From Hygrocybe punicea (lineage: Eukaryota; Basidiomycota; Agaricomycetes; Agaricales; Hygrophoraceae), in contig CAUVYJ010000006.1 in the NCBI GenBank assembly GCA_963556145.1, forward strand, positions 1 to 36,931: 36,931 nucleotides of DNA, given 5' to 3'. This document shows, piece after piece, positions 20,201 to 29,670 of this stretch; positions within the stretch are counted from its first letter, which is position 1, and the number at the start of each line of letters is the position of its first letter. The translations under genes were made by a program, and so were the position numbers. A model generated the notes under the pieces. The model was not told the origin of the DNA, did no database searches, and worked only from the letters and a program-made list of their open reading frames with translations.

Positions 20201-21204
20201 TGCAGGCCAGCACCAAGTGGCAGATAGTGCACAAAGTCGTTCCAGGTAAGCTCTCAATGCACATGTCACCGTTCAATCTTGACAATGAAAACACAACAGG
20301 AGGCCTGTTGTTGCCATACACCGAGGCACGCATGGAAGCATTCGACGATCTCATTGCCAGAGGTGTCATAAAGATGGAGCAATCAAGAAACAGCATGCCC
20401 AACACCACAATTGACCTCGATGCCATCGCGGACCGAGTGGTGGATCGACTCATGCCTCGCCTCACAGATCTGATCAGAGATGTTGTTACCTCTGTCCTAA
20501 GCAAGGCTCCCACCACCGTTGAGGTCTCCAATGTTGACATGGACATGATGAGCATCGAACCTGACCTCAGTGATGTCCCCGAGGTCGTCGTAGCCCAGCC
20601 AGATCCAATCATCGTTGATGGAGAACTGGAGAACTCAGCATTGGAAGTAATGGGTGCCATGCTCAAGCATCAGCACCCACGGTGGACCTGCGACCAGCAG
20701 AGGCTTGCAATGATGGAGGTTCTGTCCCTCCAACGTGATGTCCTAGCCATAATGCGTACCAGCTCAGGAAAGTCCATGCTGATTGTGGTGCCAAGCCTGT
20801 TGGAGGAGGCCAAGATCACAGTGGCAGTTTTGCCCCTCAAGTCTCTGCTGCAGGACTATTCAAGGAAACTGACAGCTCAGGGTGTGCCCTTCACCGTGTT
20901 CAAAAACCATCCATCCTTCAGCCTCACCAGCGCACGCCAACTGGTACTCGTCACCATTGATCAGGCGAGATCCAAAAGATGGCACCAGGAAATAGCAGAG
21001 CTCAACCAACGCATTCCCGTGGTCAGGATGGTGTTTGATGAGGGCCACTTTGCCCTCATCGATCGTGACTGGAGGGTCTCCCTGGACATAATACATGATC
21101 TCAGGCAATTTCCCATGCAGTTTGTAGTGCTGTCAGCCACCATCCCTCCAAAGTCGCAAGATGCCACCATCAATGCTTATGGCCTCGGCAAAAACACCTA
21201 CTAA
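17246..21204 (+). pseudogene. Zinc-finger RecQ-like helicase gene, truncated
   Basis: Four exons (17246-17575, 17630-17779, 17833-18602, 18660-21204) join in frame for 1265 codons. The N-terminus has zinc fingers (CTNC...HYRNC, then CQCSHPKC...H), and the middle has C2H2-like pairs (LLCDWCGYAVLPKHVESHL; YCLFCSHAS...HHSKHH) like those of DUF3505-type proteins. Residues about 868-912 hold WRHIS...QAGYNRNTEERIYG, which resembles box II of tyrosine recombinases but with Tyr where His is usual. RecQ-type motifs follow: RTSSGKS (1116-1122), DEGH (1210-1213), SAT (1242-1244). The frame ends 20 residues later, so the second helicase lobe is missing. TGA at 18328-18330 (codon 326) is a second lesion. 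RecQ-like helicases are known as telomere-linked genes in fungi. Telomeric tracts lie 4.3 kb downstream. Confidence 0.8.
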
Positions 21205-21429
21205 GATTCCGATTCCATTCAACACAGGAATATCCACCCTGGTTACCCTGGCAGAGAACTGGGATTTATAAGGAACCTGGAGGCGTGGGAAGGTCAGGGT
21301 GATTATATATAGTGTTTTGTAAAAGAGTTAGGCTAAGACTAGTGTTGGGCTTGTGAGAAATAGAAAATGTTACCCACTACGCATACATTTTTGGCCCTGT
21401 GAATGCTGTGTGGTACAGCGGTGGAAACA
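21205..21429. other. Breakpoint zone after the truncated helicase
   Basis: After the stop at 21202-21204 the same frame continues for about 35 codons with weakly helicase-like spacing before another stop, then similarity is lost. I see no gene. The change from coding to repeat DNA marks the point at which the 3' half of the helicase gene was lost or replaced. Confidence 0.4.
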
Positions 21430-21910
21430 TATGCGCGGGTCGAGCTTACTCGACCCGCGGAATCAAGCGATAGCATTCTGCAATTTGCCTGTACTTGGAT
21501 TGCAGGCATCTGCATTCGGTGCATCAAACACACTCAATGAATAGACATATATTAAGTATGTCTTTGTATGATACATCTAAGATTCCAACAACTCGAGGAT
21601 GCTGACCCGACAGACATGGCAGCCGCGGGTCGAGCATGCTCGACTCGCGGACCAATAAGCTGTCACTCCAGCATGCTCAACCCACAGAAGCACACATTGG
21701 ATGCTGCAGACATGAAGCCACAGGTTGAGCATGCTTGACCCACAGACCAATAAGCCACGACTCCAGTGTGTTCAACTGGTAGACAGACAAGCTTTGACTC
21801 AAGCATACTCGACTCATAGACATACAAGCTGCGACTCAAGCATGCTCATGCAGCGACTTGAGCATGCTTGACCCACAGACAGACAAGCTGGGACATGTGC
21901 GTGCTCAACC
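21430..21910. repeat. Array of diverged palindromes around GTCGAGCATGCTCGAC
   Basis: About eight diverged copies of a self-complementary core occur at intervals of roughly 35-60 bp. The best preserved are CGCGGGTCGAG-CTTA-CTCGACCCGCG near 21434-21460 and GCGGGTCGAGCATGCTCGACTCGC near 21625-21648. Later copies read like TTGAGCATGCTTGACCCACAG. Between cores a spacer of the type ACAGACAAGCTGCGACTC recurs. No coding function is apparent. Confidence 0.75.
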
Positions 21911-22470
21911 TAGTGAGTATAAGGAAGTGCCTATTGGTCCAATAGGCAGTTTGAACTTTGCCCCCTTCGTTCTCGGCCAATACTGGACCGTTTCCCACGA
22001 TCCGGGGTTATTCTGGGAGCTGACGTAAGCATCTAGACCGTACACCCCAGTAAGGCAAGCATTGTTCCCACGGTTCCTCTTTAATAAGCCAATGCGCAAC
22101 AGGTCCATTTCAGAAAGATCCCCTCAGTATGGGGTCAGTTCTTGCCCGATCTGGATGAAACTGCAGATCCAGGACGCTTACATAAGCTCCTAGTGAGTAT
22201 AAGGAAGTGCCTATTGGTCCAATAGGCAGTTTGAACTTTGCCCCCTTCGTTCTCGGCCAATACTGGACCGTTTCCCACGATCCGGGGTTATTCTGGGAGC
22301 TTACGTAAGCATCTAGACCGTACACCCCAATAAGGCAAGCATTGTTCCCACGGTTCCTCTTTAATAAGCCAATGCGCAACAGGTCCATTTCAGAAAGATC
22401 CCCTCAGTATGGGGTCAGTTCTTGCCCGATCTGGATGAAACTGCAGATCCAGGACGCTTACATAAGCCCC
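21911..22470. repeat. 280-bp tandem duplication with a 21-bp palindrome
   Basis: Two head-to-tail copies (21911-22190 and 22191-22470) differ at only a few positions. Each contains the perfect palindrome TGCCTATTGG-T-CCAATAGGCA (21928-21948 and 22208-22228) and several ACCGT and TAAGC motifs shared with the DNA to the right. Open frames across it are incidental. Confidence 0.9.
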
Positions 22471-22960
22471 TAGACCGTATAATACCGTGATTTTTCCACG
22501 GTGGCTCACTTGTCCCAAAATGGAAATTGCACATTTCAGCAAGACCCCTCCATATCTCTATGAATACTGCACCAATCAACATGGTCTGGGTGGTGATTAC
22601 AAAGCTATTTGGTCATGTTTGACCGTGCAATTGAGACCGTGGGAATATCCGGTCTGGTTGTGACGCTATAAGCATATCATGATTTGCTGGTGCAACAACA
22701 GTGTGCAGTGAGTTACATAAGCAATATACCATATCTGGCATGGTGTTGGCTGAGTCATCTCTTTGTAATGCATGTGTCAGGTGACGTGCCAATTTTCTAA
22801 GCAATCCACCCAGTGGTTGCATACGAATCCAAAGCGGTGCTTGAAAGCAAGTAGCACTATTACAACACATTATAAGCAATTGTAACAAGTCAATAACCAA
22901 AAAAATGGTGGGTTGGGAAACATGTGGCAGGCATTTCGCCCATGTTTGTATTTTCACTGT
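22471..22960. repeat. Degenerate repeat zone preceding the satellite
   Basis: No gene is visible. Short elements AAGCAAT and ACCGT recur irregularly (for example near 22485, 22622, 22637, 22716, 22798, 22875). Immediately before 22961 the sequence CATGTTTGTATTTTCACTGT resembles the end of the satellite unit, so this zone looks like eroded satellite or its ancestor. Confidence 0.6.
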
Positions 22961-25317
22961 GGTGAATTCAAGCAATTTTCACCGTCAGTTAGGGATTCTA
23001 AGCAATCCGTTTGAAGCAAATTCCGACCGTGTTTGTACGTGGTGAATTCAAGCAATTTTCACCGTCAGTTAGGGATTCTAAGCAATCCGTTTGAAGCAAA
23101 TTCCGACCGTGTTTGTACGTGGTGAATTCAAGCAATTTTCACCGTCAGTTAGGGATTCTAAGCAATCCGTTTGAAGCAAATTCCGACCGTGTTTGTACGT
23201 GGTGAATTCAAGCAATTTTCACCGTCAGTTAGGGATTCTAAGCAATCCGTTTGAAGCAAATTCCGACCGTGTTTGTACGTGGTGAATTCAAGCAATTTTC
23301 ACCGTCAGTTAGGGATTCTAAGCAATCCGTTTGAAGCAAATTCCGACCGTGTTTGTACGTGGTGAATTCAAGCAATTTTCACCGTCAGTTAGGGATTCTA
23401 AGCAATCCGTTTGAAGCAAATTCCGACCGTGTTTGTACGTGGTGAATTCAAGCAATTTTCACCGTCAGTTAGGGATTCTAAGCAATCCGTTTGAAGCAAA
23501 TTCCGACCGTGTTTGTACGTGGTGAATTCAAGCAATTTTCACCGTCAGTTAGGGATTCTAAGCAATCCGTTTGAAGCAAATTCCGACCGTGTTTGTACGT
23601 GGTGAATTCAAGCAATTTTCACCGTCAGTTAGGGATTCTAAGCAATCCGTTTGAAGCAAATTCCGACCGTGTTTGTACGTGGTGAATTCAAGCAATTTTC
23701 ACCGTCAGTTAGGGATTCTAAGCAATCCGTTTGAAGCAAATTCCGACCGTGTTTGTACGTGGTGAATTCAAGCAATTTTCACCGTCAGTTAGGGATTCTA
23801 AGCAATCCGTTTGAAGCAAATTCCGACCGTGTTTGTACGTGGTGAATTCAAGCAATTTTCACCGTCAGTTAGGGATTCTAAGCAATCCGTTTGAAGCAAA
23901 TTCCGACCGTGTTTGTACGTGGTGAATTCAAGCAATTTTCACCGTCAGTTAGGGATTCTAAGCAATCCGTTTGAAGCAAATTCCGACCGTGTTTGTACGT
24001 GGTGAATTCAAGCAATTTTCACCGTCAGTTAGGGATTCTAAGCAATCCGTTTGAAGCAAATTCCGACCGTGTTTGTACGTGGTGAATTCAAGCAATTTTC
24101 ACCGTCAGTTAGGGATTCTAAGCAATCCGTTTGAAGCAAATTCCGACCGTGTTTGTACGTGGTGAATTCAAGCAATTTTCACCGTCAGTTAGGGATTCTA
24201 AGCAATCCGTTTGAAGCAAATTCCGACCGTGTTTGTACGTGGTGAATTCAAGCAATTTTCACCGTCAGTTAGGGATTCTAAGCAATCCGTTTGAAGCAAA
24301 TTCCGACCGTGTTTGTACGTGGTGAATTCAAGCAATTTTCACCGTCAGTTAGGGATTCTAAGCAATCCGTTTGAAGCAAATTCCGACCGTGTTTGTACGT
24401 GGTGAATTCAAGCAATTTTCACCGTCAGTTAGGGATTCTAAGCAATCCGTTTGAAGCAAATTCCGACCGTGTTTGTACGTGGTGAATTCAAGCAATTTTC
24501 ACCGTCAGTTAGGGATTCTAAGCAATCCGTTTGAAGCAAATTCCGACCGTGTTTGTACGTGGTGAATTCAAGCAATTTTCACCGTCAGTTAGGGATTCTA
24601 AGCAATCCGTTTGAAGCAAATTCCGACCGTGTTTGTACGTGGTGAATTCAAGCAATTTTCACCGTCAGTTAGGGATTCTAAGCAATCCGTTTGAAGCAAA
24701 TTCCGACCGTGTTTGTACGTGGTGAATTCAAGCAATTTTCACCGTCAGTTAGGGATTCTAAGCAATCCGTTTGAAGCAAATTCCGACCGTGTTTGTACGT
24801 GGTGAATTCAAGCAATTTTCACCGTCAGTTAGGGATTCTAAGCAATCCGTTTGAAGCAAATTCCGACCGTGTTTGTACGTGGTGAATTCAAGCAATTTTC
24901 ACCGTCAGTTAGGGATTCTAAGCAATCCGTTTGAAGCAAATTCCGACCGTGTTTGTACGTGGTGAATTCAAGCAATTTTCACCGTCAGTTAGGGATTCTA
25001 AGCAATCCGTTTGAAGCAAATTCCGACCGTGTTTGTACGTGGTGAATTCAAGCAATTTTCACCGTCAGTTAGGGATTCTAAGCAATCCGTTTGAAGCAAA
25101 TTCCGACCGTGTTTGTACGTGGTGAATTCAAGCAATTTTCACCGTCAGTTAGGGATTCTAAGCAATCCGTTTGAAGCAAATTCCGACCGTGTTTGTACGT
25201 GGTGAATTCAAGCAATTTTCACCGTCAGTTAGGGATTCTAAGCAATCCGTTTGAAGCAAATTCCGACCGTGTTTGTACGTGGTGAATTCAAGCAATTTTC
25301 ACCGTCAGTTAGGGATT
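22961..25317. repeat. 80-bp satellite, about 29.5 copies, no variation seen
   Basis: The unit begins GGTGAATTCAAGCAATTTTC, continues with ACCGTCAGTTAGGGATTCTA, AGCAATCCGTTTGAAGCAAA and TTCCGACCGTGTTTGTACGT, and repeats every 80 bp for 2357 bp. I saw no substitution in any copy. Each unit contains three internal AGCAA...CCGT sub-elements, one EcoRI-type GAATTC and one TTAGGG hexamer. The array stops inside a unit at AGGGATT and the next base starts a 44-bp sequence repeated at 33927. Lack of divergence implies very recent amplification or homogenisation, or assembly smoothing. Confidence 0.97.
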
Positions 25318-25360
25318 ATGGCTCCATTTACTGATATGTATATCAAAACACTCATTCCAA
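25317..25360. repeat. Direct repeat, copy 1
   Basis: TATGGCTCCATTTACTGATA and the following bases through ATCAAAACACT are found again in the same orientation at 33927-33970, 8.6 kb away. Similarity fades after about 44 bp. This copy begins exactly where the satellite ends. Confidence 0.8.
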
Positions 25361-25458
25361 AAATTCTGAAAAATTCACCATAATTCTCGAAATAATTCAT
25401 AACCCTAGTGGCATTAAAATTTTGAAATTCTGTCAAGCGGTTGTGGAGCATTGGACAT

Positions 25459-25493
25459 TAAACCCTAACCCTACATGTAAACCCTAACCCTAG
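25459..25493. repeat. Interstitial telomere-like tracts
   Basis: Two short runs, TAAACCCTAACCCTA and GTAAACCCTAACCCTAGG, separated by CATGT. They match the fungal telomere repeat CCCTAA/TTAGGG. A further inverted TTAGGGTTA lies at 25532-25540 and an isolated AACCCTA near 25402. These are too short to be a functional telomere. Confidence 0.85.
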
Positions 25494-25536
25494 GTTGCAT
25501 CCCACAACCAGGGTTATGATCAGCATACAGCTTAGG

Positions 25537-25707
25537 GTTAAGATCATTCTTGTTTTCAGGAAAAATTTTAATTTGCTGAATGAGAACAAAAGGTAGGGCA
25601 AGACATTTGATGGCATGCTGCAAAGCATGCCTTCACATGTCTTGCCCTACCTTTTTTTCCTCATTCAGCAAATTAAAACTTCTCCTGAAAACAAGAATGA
25701 TCTTAAC
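25537..25707. repeat. 171-bp foldback element
   Basis: The arm GTTAAGATCATTCTTGTTTT...GGCATGCT (25537-25619) is nearly the reverse complement of AGCATGCC...AACAAGAATGATCTTAAC (25624-25707), with a 4-nt loop GCAA. It resembles a small foldback/MITE-like element. Its left arm starts within the telomere-like TTAGGGTTA motif. Open frames over it are not supported. Confidence 0.9.
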
Positions 25708-26195
25708 TGGCTATGGTTACATACATTCAATCTCACCTTTCTCTATGTAGTGGATATTACATATGTCCTTTCTCCCAATATATCCTTTTTATACATTCAG
25801 AATTCATCTCAAGTAGACCTCTTTCTCAATGAGCCTATGTTGCTGTAATAACTCAGATTTGTGGTGCAATCTCCTCTTCCTCCTCTTCCTCCTCTTCCTC
25901 TTCCTCCTCCTCCTGAGCCAAATACCTCCAACTTGTCCCTCTCTTATTGGTATTGGCAATTCTATTGCCATAACCCAAGTTTGTTCCTCTGTGGATTTGA
26001 CTTTTACTATCAGCTACTCTCCCTAGTCAAATTTATCATACCTCCTGTTCATTTGCATCTCTTCTTCCTTTCCTCCTTCCTCTTCCTCTTCCTCTTCCTC
26101 TTTCTCATGGATTCCTCCCTGCAATCTCATCTTAGATGCTCTAGTCAATGTCCCTAGAGAATGAATTACATCACATTATTTGGGGCCAAAGAGGA
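25708..26195. other. 3' flank of the C48 protease gene with pyrimidine tracts
   Basis: No gene is visible. Two CCTCTTCCTC-type polypyrimidine microsatellites lie near 25873-25916 and 26060-26105. They give short leucine/phenylalanine-rich open frames that are not genes. Confidence 0.5.
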
Positions 26196-29100
26196 TTAAG
26201 CACAAATCACATTACCATAGTTATTGCTCTTTTCAATCTCACCCATTTTCATCTTCTGAATTCTTGCAGACCTTCGTGGGTCACTCATGGCTTTGTGGGT
26301 TGGATTAGGTTTATGCCCAAGTTCATGAGCCACAGACAATCCTCTGCTTCTCCTCTCATCTGCTGTTCCATCTTCTGATCCAAACAAACTTTTCATTCGT
26401 CCCCCATCTTCTGATCCAAACCAACTTGTCATTGGCCCATCATCTTGTGATTCCAATGGACCATGTTCTGGCATCCATGGCAGTGGTGTTGAGCTCATAA
26501 CAAAGTGTGACAACCCACCATCTGACTGGTTTCGTTCTGAATCTGTGTTCGTTCCAGAAGATATGGCCTTTGGTTTTTTGACCCGTTTGCCACGTGCTCT
26601 GGTCATTGCCAGTCTCTTCTGTTCCCGTTTGTCTCGATGCCTTACTCTCGTGGTCACATTTGCTGGGATGCCTTGATGCTCCTCTGCAAGACGTGCTTCA
26701 ATCATCATCGCTGATGCCTTCACTTTCATCGATGGCCGTGGTTGGTTTTTTCTTGGTGGGCCAATTTTTCGAAGTCGATAGTAGACTGGATTAGTCAGAA
26801 ATTGAATGGATCCCTGTTTCGTGCTCCAGATTTTACCAGGTCCTTTCAATGTGCAGGGCAATGAGAGGGGAAGACACTGAAGCCTGTCAAAGATGATATG
26901 CAGTGCCCGATCCAGATCTTTTTTAGCTCCCACAGTCATTATCTCCACAACTTCAGCATATTTCTGTAGGTAACCTCTCTTCACAAAAGGTAACCAGACT
27001 GAATTCGGCCGGAATACCTTTCCCTGTTCAGGGAAAAACACTTTGACCATATCACGAAGGCTTCTGGTACGTCGCCCATGAACAGGTCCCTCCAGGTTGT
27101 GGCTGGACGGTAGGAAAGTGCGGTGTTCCAACAACCCCATTAATGCTCTCAGACTCCATGTGCCCATGGCTTCTTCAAGTGTGTTTGGATGAGGCAGAGG
27201 TCCTTGAAGTGTTGTTCCATTGACAGTCAGCCACATGTCAACCGTAAACTGGATAAACAGTGAACTGGCTCTTCGATGACTGGCCCACATTTCATCCCAA
27301 AACCACTCCATCATAAGCAATTCCGGTTGTGTGGCCATGGTGGACACAACATCAGTCCATGGTGGAGAATCGCCAAGAGGGTACAAGGAATTTGGACAAG
27401 AGGTTTCTGGCTGTGTCAGTTGTTTGGGCTTGTGTTTTGCATGTTTCATGGCTGTTATGACTTCCTGACAGTCAACCTTTTCTAGAACCGTTACAACTCC
27501 TGTTGAAAGGTTTAGGTCATGTAGAAAGAACATGCCAAACCGTTCGATCGTTGGTCCAAACTGGACATCCACCATCGCATTTCGTAGGAAACTGAAGGTG
27601 GGTTTGGGGGTGATGACAATGTGTCGAATCAAATGCATGATCAAAGCAGTGTGAAGCTTGTAGTTTCGTGTCGGTTGTTTAAAGAGCATCACTTGTAGGT
27701 TCTTCAATTCCAGAAGCCGACGAGACAAGAAGTTAAGGAATGTGCTTGACTTCACCCAGAGTATGGGTTCATGCTGAAGGTATTCCTGCATCTTGTTCAC
27801 ATACAAGCTTCATTATTATTTGGTTATTTTGATTCCTCATGGTTGACACACACACCTTTTTAGGAGCATTCAACATCGCTAACTTGATTGCAGCTCCACT
27901 CCCACGTATCTCCTCTCGAACTCCATAAGACTTTGTTGTGGCTCCCATGAACAAGCCATGGTATCTTTTGATGCATTCCAGAAAGTTTCGATTCACATCG
28001 TGGGCATCAGAATCCTCACAGAAATAATTATCACCTCCAGGACGACGGATGATCTCAAAGCAGAGATTGTAAGTTGACCGAAAAATCAGCTGCACAGCAG
28101 CAGCACGTGCTAGGGTCATTTCACTCTGCATTCCACCATAGTTTCGCAGTGTATTGAGGTGGTGAATGTTGCCAGCCTTCATACCTGCAGCTGCATATGA
28201 AGCATTGGTTTTATCCAATCTCCACAGTCCAATGAGTGGTTCCTGGCTATCAGGGTCAGGGTGGAAGCCCATGCCTAGGTCCATGAACAGTTGTCCATGC
28301 TGCCTATCCATCATGTACTCCCAATCCATGCTTGGATAATTTTTGCAAAGTAACTGGTAAGGCGTTCCATGGTCACCAACAATGACAGTTGTCGACCGTT
28401 TGATTCCTCGGATATCTGCAACAAAAAAGAATGACCCAAACATATCGTATTTGTTTGGGTTTTGTTTGATGATTGCCCGCATCCTTTTCTGCATCTCTGT
28501 TAGCTTGGTCGAATCAATGCTTGTCGTCTTGGTGAGTGGGTATTGTTTTCCAGTCGATTTCCATCTCCACTCCTCCATCGTGTAATCCACATATGGCAAG
28601 GTGGCTGTATTTGCACAGTGGAGTATGCCTGGGTATACGATTTCTGTTAACCAATAAGATTGTATCTCCACTGGCACCAAAGTAGCCCATTTGCCAGTCA
28701 AGTGACTTCTGTGTTTCATCCTCGGCCAGAACACCGAGATGTTGCAGCTACCAGCTCCTTCACCAATCTTGGCAAAGTGTGAATGTGGAATGCAGCTTAG
28801 TGGACTTCGAGTAGTGAACCATTCACTTCGGCCACCAGACTCCTTGTCTTCTTCAGACTGTGGCATCAACAGTTCCACGTAGACATGGTTGTTTTTGTGA
28901 ACTGGTGGAAACCTGCCATGGTAAGGAAGGACATGCACCAGCAGCTGTGTTTGGACTTTGAGGTTGTGAGTCACCCAGATGATGCTGTCGATATCTATTG
29001 ATAAGTGCACTTCCTCTGGTGTCAGACGATATGTATCCTTTTCCAGGTCCACATGGATGTAATTGTGATCCGACGTGGTTCCTTGGAGAAACACCTGATG

Positions 29101-29638
29101 ACTGTTAGGAGATCCTACTTCTCCTGCCTCCAGAAGCATGTTTGACATTCCGAGGATACATCTGTCTCCGCCATTCTCTACATCCAAGTCCGAGTCATCG
29201 TCTATTGACTGCGGTCCAATGATGCCCACAGGTAGGAGATGTTCCCTGACACAGTTAGGGTGACCCTTGTTAAACATCAGTGCAAAACTTCGTTCCAGGC
29301 GGTAACCGTAGTCTTTGAAAATCTCCCATGGAGACCGTTTCGTGGGCAGAGGATCCCAACTTGTTGGGTATGCTTCAATGCCACTACTTTGTTGTAGCCA
29401 CCGCATGTCCTGGAGACTAGGTCCACCAAAGTAGTCGTCGAAATCCTTATTAGGTGGCAAGCCGTGAAAACATTGGGGTGGTAACGAAATAATTGCACCA
29501 CCTGCAATGGGAGCCCTTGGTTTCATGTGTTCCCGATTTCGTGCATTCTTCATATTTTGAAAGGCTCGTAAACGTTTTGGCAATGTTTTCAGGATGGTTT
29601 TCTCCATTGAAGAGTCATGCCCACTGTTAGATGATGAC

Positions 29639-29670
<32 letters not shown>

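Noticed and set aside
22961..25317. CRISPR-like array
   Set aside because: The units are contiguous 80-bp copies without spacers, and the surroundings are eukaryotic; it is a satellite.
25459..25493. Functional chromosome end
   Set aside because: Only a few telomere-type hexamers are present and more than 11 kb of gene-bearing DNA follows.
25615..26157. Plus-strand leucine-rich small proteins
   Set aside because: They fall in the foldback arm and the polypyrimidine tracts and have no splice structure or family motif.
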